From NCBI RefSeq assembly GCF_000702625.1, contig NZ_JNIS01000001.1, positions 248,001-312,000 on the forward strand: DNA of 64,000 nt, read 5' to 3'. The DNA is from Exiguobacterium oxidotolerans JCM 12280. GTDB lineage: Bacteria; Bacillota; Bacilli; Exiguobacteriales; Exiguobacteriaceae. A program made the translations under genes and the position numbers. Position 1 is the first letter of the stretch. Every line of letters starts with the position of its first letter. The notes beneath the pieces were generated by a model. That model searched no databases. It was not told the origin of the DNA and was given only the letters and a program-made list of their open reading frames with translations. Shown piece by piece: positions 25,475 to 32,384 of the stretch.

Positions 25475-26202
25475 CACATCGTCCCCCTGACTTGTCCCAT
25501 GAACTCTTTGATGAAGGGATCGTCACTCGCTAAGACTTCCTCTTTTGTTCCGATAAATACGATTTCGCCCTCGTTCATCAAGCAGATGCGACTGCCGAGC
25601 TTCAGCGCTTCGTTCATGTCATGGGTGACGAACAAAATCGTTTTACCGAGTTCACCGTTCAATCGAATCAAGTCATTTTGAAGTTGGTCTCGAGAAATCG
25701 GATCAAGGGCTGAAAATGGTTCATCCATCAGAATGACATCTTGCTCTGCAGCGAGCGCACGCATGACCCCGACGCGTTGTTGTTGTCCACCCGATAGTTC
25801 ACTTGGATATTTCTTTTTTAAATTTTCATTAAGACCCGTCAACTCGAATAATGTATCGACGCGCTTCGCAACTTTTTTCTTGTCCCACTTTAACAACTGC
25901 GGAACGACAGCGACATTTTCTTCAATCGTCATATGGGGGAAAAGTGCAATTTGTTGCAGAACATAGCCGATTTTCCGGCGAAGTTCATGTTCATCAATCG
26001 ACATGATCGGCTCTCCGTTAATCCAAATCTGACCTGCTGTATGATCAATCAATCGGTTGACCATCTTCATCGTCGTCGTCTTTCCACAACCAGATGGACC
26101 AATCAAACAAAAGATTTCGCCTTCTTCTACTGTAAAATTCAAATTTTGGACCGCTTTTGTTCCGTCGGCATAAGTTTTTCCGACTTCTTTAAATTCAATC
26201 AC
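25474..26202 (-). CDS. ABC transporter ATPase, OpuCA/BilEA type without CBS domains
   Basis: A 242-residue ATPase for quaternary-amine uptake. Walker A is GPSGCGKTT (about 34–42), the signature is LSGGQQQR, Walker B is ILMDEPFSALDP and the switch histidine is in FVTHDM. Unlike OpuCA it ends shortly after the ATPase core and lacks the tandem CBS domains that sense ionic strength, so osmotic gating, if any, must come from elsewhere. The start is GTG behind GGAGGG. First gene of a three-gene operon. Confidence 0.9.
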   Translation of the reverse strand: MIEFKEVGKTYADGTKAVQNLNFTVEEGEIFCLIGPSGCGKTTTMKMVNRLIDHTAGQIWINGEPIMSIDEHELRRKIGYVLQQIALFPHMTIEENVAVVPQLLKWDKKKVAKRVDTLFELTGLNENLKKKYPSELSGGQQQRVGVMRALAAEQDVILMDEPFSALDPISRDQLQNDLIRLNGELGKTILFVTHDMNEALKLGSRICLMNEGEIVFIGTKEEVLASDDPFIKEFMGQVRGTM

Positions 26203-26245
26203 AGACGATCCCTCCGTTTCCTATTGTTTTATTATCTTTGTAAAG

Positions 26246-26271
26246 TTCCCCTTAATCAGTGTTTCCAAAAC
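26246..26271 (-). promoter_or_regulatory. Possible sigma-B promoter of the opu-like operon
   Basis: On the minus strand GTTTTG (26266–26271), 14 bp, GGGGAA (26246–26251) resembles the general-stress sigma-B form (GTTTAA–12-14–GGGWAW). No good sigma-A promoter was seen nearby. Fit is partial. Confidence 0.3.
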
Positions 26272-26293
26272 CTGATTTTTCAGCAGTTTCATT

Positions 26294-26340
26294 AAAAAAG
26301 AGCCATCTCGACCGAAACGTTCGGTCAAGATGGCTCTTTT
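26294..26340. terminator. Terminator of the 3D-domain gene
   Basis: AGAGCCATCT pairs with AGATGGCTCT and GACCGA with TCGGTC, with A and T tracts at the two ends. On the minus strand it stops the 26345–27073 transcript; the symmetric form could also work on the plus strand. Confidence 0.85.
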
Positions 26341-26344
26341 AGTC

Positions 26345-27073
26345 TTATTCGTAAATCGTAACTTGGACCGAACGTCGGCCCCAGTTGATTGCTTCCTGTT
26401 CCGTTTCCATCATTAAATCCATGATTTTCCCATGGATGACGCCTCCCGTATCAAGAGCAATCGCATCCCCAAATCCTTCAACATGTACTTTCGTGCCGAG
26501 GGGGATGACGCTTGGATCAACCGCAACAATCCGTCGGCCTTCAAAATGAATCGTATGTGTGACATCATAGCCTGAAGCCGTTAAGACTTTTCCATCATAT
26601 GAACCATTCAGTGCTGCATCATTCGTATAAGCCGTCGTTTCAAATGTCTCTTGGCGTCCACCAGTTTCATTTTTGGCAGTTACTTTTTTGGGTTCGACAG
26701 TTGCTGCCGTTTCTTTTTGATTTGCTTGTTGTTTACGTTTTGCTTCGTCTTGTGCTTGTTGTTTTTTCAGTGCTTCTGCTTTTTCTATTGCTTCCTTTTT
26801 TTGCTTCGCTTCCTGCTCGGCTTTCGCCTGGCGTTCACGTTCTTGTTGCGCTGCCTGTTCTGCAGCACGTTGTTTCGCCTGTTCTTCAGCTCGTTTAGCT
26901 GCTTGTTTCTCTTTTTCCAATCGAATAGCCTCTCGTTTCATCTGGAGCGGATTTTGGACGATTTTCTTTTCCGTCCCGATTCCAATTTGTGCGGCTTCCG
27001 TATGCATATGTGGTAAAAGAATAAGTCCTGTAAAAGTAAAAATGATTGTAAGTACGATCTGTTTTAGTTTCAT
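26345..27073 (-). CDS. Secreted 3D-domain protein (YocH-like, cell wall)
   Basis: A 242-residue exported protein. A signal peptide covers about residues 1–27 (cleavage near TEAA-Q). Residues about 40–130 are a K/E/A/Q-rich helix, probably a coiled coil. The C-terminal 3D domain (about 150–242) shows its conserved aspartates in VDPSVIPLGTKV and LDTGGVIHGKIMD, the catalytic pattern of MltA-type lytic enzymes. It probably cuts or remodels peptidoglycan. Two WalR-type boxes lie upstream, as for B. subtilis yocH. Unlike YocH it has no LysM repeat. Confidence 0.85.
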   Translation of the reverse strand: MKLKQIVLTIIFTFTGLILLPHMHTEAAQIGIGTEKKIVQNPLQMKREAIRLEKEKQAAKRAEEQAKQRAAEQAAQQERERQAKAEQEAKQKKEAIEKAEALKKQQAQDEAKRKQQANQKETAATVEPKKVTAKNETGGRQETFETTAYTNDAALNGSYDGKVLTASGYDVTHTIHFEGRRIVAVDPSVIPLGTKVHVEGFGDAIALDTGGVIHGKIMDLMMETEQEAINWGRRSVQVTIYE

Positions 27074-27176
27074 CTTTCAAAACAACCTTTCCGGCCTTTA
27101 ACGGCTCGAACACCTTACCACGATGAATTTGCGGATGAAAACCCTAAAAGGTCATTTGAAATATATCTGTCAAAAA

Positions 27177-27193
27177 GTAACGAAATGGTTACA
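27177..27193 (-). promoter_or_regulatory. WalR-type box close to the 3D-gene promoter
   Basis: On the minus strand TGTAAC, 5 bp, CGTTAC matches the WalR consensus TGTWAH-N5-TGTWAH with one mismatch. A TTGACA (27168–27173) and a TATATT (27160–27165) follow directly. It is about 105 bp before the start codon. Confidence 0.5.
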
Positions 27194-27269
27194 CGCTTTC
27201 AAAATATGCTCTTATCGTTGATATCAAGCCATTTCTATGATTGTTACCGTTCTGTCATCTTTTTATTTT

Positions 27270-27286
27270 TGTAACGTCTTTGTAAT
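27270..27286 (+). promoter_or_regulatory. Second, perfect WalR-type box
   Basis: TGTAAC, GTCTT, TGTAAT on the plus strand fits TGTWAH-N5-TGTWAH without mismatch. It lies about 80 bp further upstream of the same gene and points the other way. The gap from 27287 to 27400 shows no other clear signal. Confidence 0.5.
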
Positions 27287-27401
27287 GATTACGATTGTTC
27301 ATGAAATTCTGTTAATTTATTCTTAAAATTGAGGTCATCCAATCGATTCAGCGATCAAATGACTGATTTGCTTATTATTTAAATGAACTTTTCACCCACG
27401 C

Positions 27402-27622
27402 TTTGAATATTTATTCAAAATCAGACGATTCATCTCCCGCTTCTAAACGTTCAGGGTGAACTCCTCGTGTAAATGGGAGATGAATCGTCTTCGGGCAAGA
27501 TTAACGTTCAACCGTCGGGACGACGGGGTTAGCCTGATTAATTTTCGACCGATAGATTGAATAGCTCAGGAAGCCTCCACCTCTAAGCGAAGCGGAGGTG
27601 GAGGTGGAGGTGGAGGTGGTTC
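27402..27622 (+). mobile_element. Probable IS200/IS605-type right-end remnant or PATE
   Basis: A hairpin-dense block without a gene. It holds TTTGAATA/TATTCAAA (27402–27419), a perfect 16-bp stem (27423–27438 with 27475–27490) whose loop contains GTTCA/TGAAC, a CCGTCG–GGA–CGACGG hairpin (27512–27526), and CCTCCACCTC paired with GAGGTGGAGG (27574–27604). The last follows CTCAGGAAGC and leads to GGTTCA, which resembles the tnpB-distal end of IS605-group elements. No transposase or TnpB frame remains. The identification rests on recalled end structure. Confidence 0.4.
27594..27617 (+). repeat. Four tandem copies of GGAGGT
   Basis: Four perfect 6-bp units follow the loop of the terminal hairpin, extending its right arm. 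Slippage of the stem arm is the simplest origin. It is not a set of ribosome-binding sites, as no start codon follows. Confidence 0.8.
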
Positions 27623-27630
27623 AATCAAAC

Positions 27631-27657
27631 AAAAAACCCGACAATATGTTGTCGGGT
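27631..27657 (-). terminator. Terminator of the DUF2187-like gene
   Basis: On the minus strand ACCCGACAA pairs with TTGTCGGGT, followed by TTTTTT, 7 bp beyond the stop codon. Confidence 0.85.
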
Positions 27658-27663
27658 CCCGTG

Positions 27664-27873
27664 TTATTTTGTTTTACGTTCTAACAATTCAATCTCTGAC
27701 TTGAGGAGAACTTGTTTTTCAAATTCGAATCCAAGTGATTCAAAGTTTTTTGTATGCGAGAGATCACCGACAACCGTATTTGTTAATACAGCCGTAACTT
27801 CCGCGACCCATCCTTCTTTCGTTTTGACCATATCGCCCACGATATAATCAAATAACTCTTCTGTTTCTTCCAT
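27664..27873 (-). CDS. Small SH3-like protein, DUF2187 type
   Basis: A 69-residue protein beginning at ATG 27873, nine bases after AGGAG; an ATG three codons earlier touches the Shine-Dalgarno site. The core VGDMVKTKEGWVAEVTAVLTN and the following strand resemble the short DUF2187 (YkvS) family of Bacilli. No function is known. It is expressed as its own unit downstream of the Nudix pair. Confidence 0.6.
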   Translation of the reverse strand: MEETEELFDYIVGDMVKTKEGWVAEVTAVLTNTVVGDLSHTKNFESLGFEFEKQVLLKSEIELLERKTK

Positions 27874-27933
27874 CTCAATCATCTCCTGACACGTTCAGAT
27901 AGTACTAATCATATAAAAGAACTCACAAAAAAG

Positions 27934-28545
27934 CTAGTATCGTGAAATCATACTCAACACTTGACGAAGAATCTTTGCCGTCAATCCCCAAATCAAGTAG
28001 TCCTCATGTTCATAAAAATGTTCGACGACTTTGTACGTCCGATCAAGATAAGCTTCCCGATTCGCCATCCGACTTGTCGGAACCGCTTTTCCCGGGCGAA
28101 TTCGCCATTCCATCTCTCCTTCAATCGGACGCGCGTTCAACAGTGCGTTTAACGGGACATAAAAAATATGATCGACTTCATCCGGAGAGGGATTGATTTG
28201 ATTCGCTTGTATGATTCCGACGTATGGATAGATGATGGAGCGGTTCGGTGTCACGAGCGGTTCTAACGTCCCGATGACTTCAATTTCTTCCACTGTCACA
28301 TTGAGTTCTTCTCGTGTTTCCCGGATTGCCGCTTCTTTCGGTTGTTCTCCGGCATCGATTCGTCCACCCGGAAAAGAAATCTCTCCGGGTTGCGAACGTA
28401 ACGTCTTCGCCCGCACTTGAAAGAGAAGACAGATTTCCCCATCGCGTTCGACTAGCGGCACAAGAACTGCTGCTGCTTGCCGTGGAAGACGGTCCCTTGT
28501 CGATTTGAATACATCTTTGATTTGATCGAATACGGGATTATTCAT
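27934..28545 (-). CDS. Nudix hydrolase, CoA pyrophosphatase type
   Basis: A 203-residue Nudix protein. The box GGRIDAGEQPKEAAIRETRE and following E-L (about 61–82) is intact, and the preceding LRSQPGEISFPGG is the extra motif that marks CoA and acyl-CoA pyrophosphatases (YeaB/NudL). It would split CoA into phosphopantetheine and ADP. Start overlaps the upstream small gene by 4 bp (ATGA). Confidence 0.85.
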   Translation of the reverse strand: MNNPVFDQIKDVFKSTRDRLPRQAAAVLVPLVERDGEICLLFQVRAKTLRSQPGEISFPGGRIDAGEQPKEAAIRETREELNVTVEEIEVIGTLEPLVTPNRSIIYPYVGIIQANQINPSPDEVDHIFYVPLNALLNARPIEGEMEWRIRPGKAVPTSRMANREAYLDRTYKVVEHFYEHEDYLIWGLTAKILRQVLSMISRY

Positions 28546-28772
28546 CGTCCTTCCTGCGAAACTCTCTGATACGCTTCTTCTAAGTGACGCATCCGAACAA
28601 TCAAATCGGCGTTCTTCGCGATCCGGTCTGCAAGAATCGAGCCCGAAACGACTTTATAATACGCATTCAATGCTTGTGTCTTTGTCATGTATGCCTCATT
28701 TTGTCGAATATACTCTTTGAAATTCGCTACTAAACGGTCTGCTGTAAATAACTGTTCGTTCAACCGACTCAT
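28542..28772 (-). CDS. Small helical protein of unknown function
   Basis: A 76-residue, all-helical, charged protein (SRLNEQLFTADRLVANFKEY…). No motif or membrane segment is visible and I do not recognise the family. Its stop overlaps the Nudix start, so the two form an operon and the small protein may serve as partner or be incidental. Confidence 0.6.
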   Translation of the reverse strand: MSRLNEQLFTADRLVANFKEYIRQNEAYMTKTQALNAYYKVVSGSILADRIAKNADLIVRMRHLEEAYQRVSQEGR

Positions 28773-28853
28773 CCTCTCTTGCGGTTAGCCGCTAGGTGTA
28801 TAGTTTAATGGTAGCTACTTTTGGCTAAGAAGTAAAATAAGGGGGGCTTATTC

Positions 28854-30428
28854 GTGAAGAAAAACATAGATGTATTGATTATCGGGGCCGGACCGACCGG
28901 ATTGACACTTGCACTCGCGCTCTCACGGTACGGCTTAACATTCCGGATCATCGAGCGAGCGAGCGGACCATCTGTCGTCTCAAAGGCAATCGGTATTCAA
29001 GCACGTTCACTTGAATTGTTTGCCCGTCTCGGTGTTGCCGAGGAACTGATGGCAGAAGCGATTAAGATTAATCAAGGAAATCTCTATGTGAATGGAGCTT
29101 GGCAAGCAAAACTTGATTTTACAGATTTGAATACACCTTTCCCATTTGTAACACTCTTACCTCAAAGTGAAACGGAACGGATTCTTGAACAACGCCTACT
29201 CGATTATGGACATCATGTCGAACGGGATACCGAATTGACCGGATTCGCTCAATTTCCAACATTCGTCACGGCATCGATTCGAAAAAACAATGTCGTCGAG
29301 ACAGTCGATGCCTCGTTCGTAGTCGGAGCAGACGGTGCGAACAGCTTCGTCCGGCGTGAACTAGGACTTCCCTTCAGTGGCAAGTCGTTTAAGGAGTCTT
29401 GGGCGCTTGCGGATATTGAAGTCGACTGGCCGCTTTCGTCAGAAGAAGTCCATATTTTCTTTTCCGATCATGGAGTAATCGAGTCATTCCCATTACAATC
29501 AAACTTATTTCGAATTACGGGCAACTTAACGAACGGTGTCGTGCCAACGGATCATGCGGCGATTGAAGACTTTCTTAAAAATCGAGCGAAAGTACCGTTT
29601 AAACTCAAAAAAGTTCATTGGTACTCCATGTTCCGTGTTCACAATCGAATCATCGAAAAGTTCGGTCACCACCGGATTTATTTAGTGGGTGATGCAGCGC
29701 ATATCAACTCGCCTGTCGGCGGACAAGGGATGAATACAGGAATCGCAGACGCGATGAACTTAGCCTGGAAGCTTTGGTGTGTGCATGAGTTCAAGGCAAG
29801 TTTCCCGCTACTCGACTCTTATAGCACCGAACGACGGGAAGCGGCACGTGGAATTTTACGTTCGACGAACCTTGCGACGGAATTGTTGCAAATCAATGTG
29901 CCATTTTTACTCCCTCTGCAAGAAAAAGTCATTCGGAACAGTTTAAAAATCACACCGCTTCATCATTACGTGACGAACCGGATTGCTCAATTGAATAGTA
30001 ACTATCATCCATCCGATACGTTTGTCACGCAAGGGAGATTTGGCTTACTTGCACCGAAACCGGGTGAACCGATGCCGTACAGTGAAGTTGTAAATCCGCG
30101 AACGAAAAAAAATGAGTTACTGCTACGTCGCGCCGATCGAAATTTCTTATTGCTGCTCTTTTTACCGCGTCAGTCCGATGAATCAGAACTGACCCCTTAT
30201 AAGGAACTCGCCTACTCCTATCCGGACCTGTTTGAGACCGTCTCGATTCATCAAGAGCTAAAAGAAGACGGGGTCGTCGACCAGGGGGGAGAACTCGCAC
30301 GGAAGTTCGGGATTAAGCAATGTGGTCTATATTTGATTCGTCCAGACGGCTACATCGCTTATCGTCAGCAAGGCTTGAAGATTAAACCTTTCTCTCGCTA
30401 CCTTGAACGTTTACTTTATGCCCGGTAA
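28854..30428 (+). CDS. FAD-dependent monooxygenase (PHBH fold)
   Basis: A 524-residue group A flavoprotein hydroxylase. The Rossmann fingerprint GAGPTG is at 11–16, the second FAD/NADPH motif is VVGADGANSFVR (about 159–170) and the third is YLVGDAAHINSP (about 281–292). The C-terminal 150 residues form a thioredoxin-like domain typical of phenol- and resorcinol-hydroxylase relatives. It probably adds oxygen to an aromatic or polyketide-like compound; the substrate is unknown. The start is GTG behind AAGGGGGG. It is divergent from the Nudix pair and upstream of a small membrane gene. Confidence 0.85.
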   Translation: MKKNIDVLIIGAGPTGLTLALALSRYGLTFRIIERASGPSVVSKAIGIQARSLELFARLGVAEELMAEAIKINQGNLYVNGAWQAKLDFTDLNTPFPFVTLLPQSETERILEQRLLDYGHHVERDTELTGFAQFPTFVTASIRKNNVVETVDASFVVGADGANSFVRRELGLPFSGKSFKESWALADIEVDWPLSSEEVHIFFSDHGVIESFPLQSNLFRITGNLTNGVVPTDHAAIEDFLKNRAKVPFKLKKVHWYSMFRVHNRIIEKFGHHRIYLVGDAAHINSPVGGQGMNTGIADAMNLAWKLWCVHEFKASFPLLDSYSTERREAARGILRSTNLATELLQINVPFLLPLQEKVIRNSLKITPLHHYVTNRIAQLNSNYHPSDTFVTQGRFGLLAPKPGEPMPYSEVVNPRTKKNELLLRRADRNFLLLLFLPRQSDESELTPYKELAYSYPDLFETVSIHQELKEDGVVDQGGELARKFGIKQCGLYLIRPDGYIAYRQQGLKIKPFSRYLERLLYAR

Positions 30429-30460
30429 GCACGTATGATAGGTATGAGGTGATAAGATCC

Positions 30461-30781
30461 ATGGAGTTTATGAATATACGATACTTTTTGATCATCGTTC
30501 TAATTGTTCTGTTCATCATCATCGTCGCGCGTCGCACAAAAGAGTCTTTGCGCTGGGTCCTCGTCGGTGAAGAATTTGGAGAAAAAGGCGAACAGCTTCA
30601 TCGAGATTACGAGCTACTAGCGGATGCCGGTTTTGAAGTCCGGCTCGAACGAGGTGTTAAAACCTCTATCTTTTTCCGACGGTTTAGTAAAGATTTAGCC
30701 GATCGTGTTGCAATTTATGCACTTAAAGAAGATATCGACCGTATCGAACGTTTTCTCACTCAACCTAAAAAAAGACGTTAA
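30461..30781 (+). CDS. Small membrane-anchored protein of unknown function
   Basis: A 106-residue protein with one N-terminal membrane helix (FLIIVLIVLFIIIVA) followed by a basic cytoplasmic domain of about 80 residues. ATG 30461 has AGGTGA upstream; a GTG four codons earlier is possible. It follows the monooxygenase by 32 bp and is probably cotranscribed. No family is recognised. Confidence 0.55.
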   Translation: MEFMNIRYFLIIVLIVLFIIIVARRTKESLRWVLVGEEFGEKGEQLHRDYELLADAGFEVRLERGVKTSIFFRRFSKDLADRVAIYALKEDIDRIERFLTQPKKRR

Positions 30782-30824
30782 AAAAATAAGCAGCCTCTCC
30801 GTAGTTGAGAGGTTGCTTATTTTT
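30781..30824. terminator. Bidirectional terminator between converging genes
   Basis: AAAAATAAGCA pairs with TGCTTATTTTT and CCTCTC with GAGAGG. It overlaps the stop codon of the minus-strand gene ending at 30817. Confidence 0.85.
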
Positions 30825-31374
30825 GATGGTTTGCCAGTATAAAAGCAACCTGTTTACGATCTTTCTCCGTGACAGGAGTTCCTTGTCGTCTTGCAATCCA
30901 TGGCTTGATGGCAGCAAAGGACTGGCCGATCGGAAACTTAACCCGCGTCATACGCAAATTCGGTGCTTGTTTGAATACAATCATCGTGTGAACGGGAATC
31001 GACACGCCTTCCGCCTTTAAGAGTGATCTGATATGTTTCGTGAGGCGTTGTGCCTCTATTACCGGATGCCGTTGTTCAACCCGTTGAACACGTTGCTCGT
31101 CTTCGACGTGATAGGTTTGATCACTTAGCAATACCGCAGCCTCTTGATTGACAAGGACTAAAAACAATCCTTTTGGTCCGATTAAGGCAAATTCAATCTT
31201 CATGGAGCGATCGAGCTCGACGTTTTCAAATAACATCCAATCGTACCGACAAATATGTCGCACTTGATCACAGACGAGTTCTAAGTCGTTCACCTTACTT
31301 GGAACTGAACGTTTAAAGGAAAAGAAACGCCGCTCTTCTAGAGGTGTCATTTTTGTTGCCATCACCTGTAACAT
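30817..31374 (-). CDS. NERD-like protein, probably lacking catalytic residues
   Basis: A 185-residue protein. The middle segment (MLFENVELDRSMKIEFALIGPKG then LFLVLVN) has the strand pattern of a nuclease-related (NERD) domain, but where active members carry D and an E-x-K pair this protein has E and LVN-Q, so catalysis is doubtful. A second part (SIPVHTMIVFKQAPN) also fits NERD proteins. AAGGGGGG precedes the ATG. It could be a degenerate or scaffold version. The assignment is tentative. Confidence 0.5.
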   Translation of the reverse strand: MLQVMATKMTPLEERRFFSFKRSVPSKVNDLELVCDQVRHICRYDWMLFENVELDRSMKIEFALIGPKGLFLVLVNQEAAVLLSDQTYHVEDEQRVQRVEQRHPVIEAQRLTKHIRSLLKAEGVSIPVHTMIVFKQAPNLRMTRVKFPIGQSFAAIKPWIARRQGTPVTEKDRKQVAFILANHQK

Positions 31375-31465
31375 ATTGTCCCCCCTTACGTCTATGTATT
31401 ATTAGCTAGTTTACCATCCTTTTGCACAAGCGGTATGCGCTTTCAAAATCAGGGGAATTTCGTAA

Positions 31466-31504
31466 CAAAAAAAAGACATCCACTTCTGTTTAAGTAGATG
31501 TCTT
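31466..31504 (-). terminator. Terminator of the ypsA-gpsB unit
   Basis: On the minus strand AAGACATCTACTT pairs with AAGTGGATGTCTT (one G-T pair) and is followed by eight T. Confidence 0.85.
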
Positions 31505-31509
31505 GACGC

Positions 31510-31818
31510 TTATTGATTTTCTTGGTGTGGACGTCCGAAAACAGCTTTTTCAAGATTTGAAATCCGGCGTAGCATGTCATAATTCGATGGATTAGACACT
31601 GGGGCTTCCGTCTCAACGATTCGCTCTTCGGGTTTTCGTGCCGTCGCTTTTGCTGCTTCTAGTTCTTTTTTCAGACGCTCGATTTCGCGCTCGAATCCTT
31701 CGTAATCTTTGATGACTTGATCCAAGTATCCATCTACTTCTTCAATCACGTAACCGCGTAGACCCGTCTTAAATTCTTTTTTGTAAATATCATCTGCTGT
31801 CAATAAGGGTTTATACAT
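31510..31818 (-). CDS. gpsB: Cell-cycle protein GpsB (DivIVA-like)
   Basis: A 102-residue protein. The N-terminal DivIVA-like domain carries the GYVIEEVDGYLDQVIKDYE segment (about 23–41) used for membrane and PBP1 contact, followed by a coiled coil and a short C-terminal trimer region (YDMLRRISNLEKAVFG). GpsB shuttles peptidoglycan synthases between septum and side wall; the PBP1 gene is 4 kb away (35948–38626). ATG 31818 follows GGGAG by 8 bases. It lies directly downstream of ypsA, as in B. subtilis. Confidence 0.92.
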   Translation of the reverse strand: MYKPLLTADDIYKKEFKTGLRGYVIEEVDGYLDQVIKDYEGFEREIERLKKELEAAKATARKPEERIVETEAPVSNPSNYDMLRRISNLEKAVFGRPHQENQ

Positions 31819-31823
31819 CGTCT

Positions 31824-32384
31824 TCACTCCCACTGATCATTATAGTTCAGTTCCTGTTCCATCATCGATAAATCATCTTGTGTGATCAAGAACAGTTGAT
31901 AATCGGTCCGTTCCATCTCTATTCTAGCACGCTCAACGAGATACTTCGCTGAGCCACCGTGTTCTTCATCAAAAACGGATAACAGGCCTTGGCTCTTTTC
32001 AATCATGAATTCCGTTTTGTTACGAAGCTGACTCGGATTCTCATAAGGCTTTTGGCTAATTGCATCGACGAAGTCTGCCTGGTTCAGTACCGCTAAATAC
32101 TGAGCTTGTACAGGTTCCTTCCACTTAGCCTCTTGCTCTAAAAAGGGCAACAAAATCCCGAGACGAATGTCCGGATAGTCTACTTTTAATTCTAAGATGA
32201 CTTCACAGGCCCACAGTTCACAGCCTGGGGTCGCGCTTGTTACGAACCATGTCGTCCCCATGTCTTCAATGAGTCGAATCAAGCGTTCGCGGTACGCCGC
32301 TTTGATGACCGGGATACCAGGATGTTTTTGATCAAAAATTCCTAGTTCAGTTGGCTTATAACCCGTGATGGCAACGACTTTCAT
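31824..32384 (-). CDS. ypsA: YpsA family protein (SLOG superfamily)
   Basis: A 186-residue Rossmann-like protein of the YpsA/DUF1273 family. The N-terminal VVAITGYKPTELGIF and the TSATPGCELWACEVI glycine-containing segment match the family. Related SLOG proteins bind nucleotides or NAD derivatives, and YpsA is linked to cell division and stress. ATG 32384 gives a 4-bp ATGA overlap with mrfB, which supports this start over a GTG at 32393. It is upstream of gpsB. Confidence 0.88.
   Translation of the reverse strand: MKVVAITGYKPTELGIFDQKHPGIPVIKAAYRERLIRLIEDMGTTWFVTSATPGCELWACEVILELKVDYPDIRLGILLPFLEQEAKWKEPVQAQYLAVLNQADFVDAISQKPYENPSQLRNKTEFMIEKSQGLLSVFDEEHGGSAKYLVERARIEMERTDYQLFLITQDDLSMMEQELNYNDQWE

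Noticed and set aside
27074-27176. c-di-AMP (ydaO-type) riboswitch before the 3D-domain gene
   Set aside because: Such riboswitches do precede wall-enzyme genes, but the leader here is about 80 nt and lacks the conserved aptamer segments.
27594-27617. Array of Shine-Dalgarno sites
   Set aside because: GGAGGT repeats look like ribosome sites, but no start codon or reading frame follows at usable distance.
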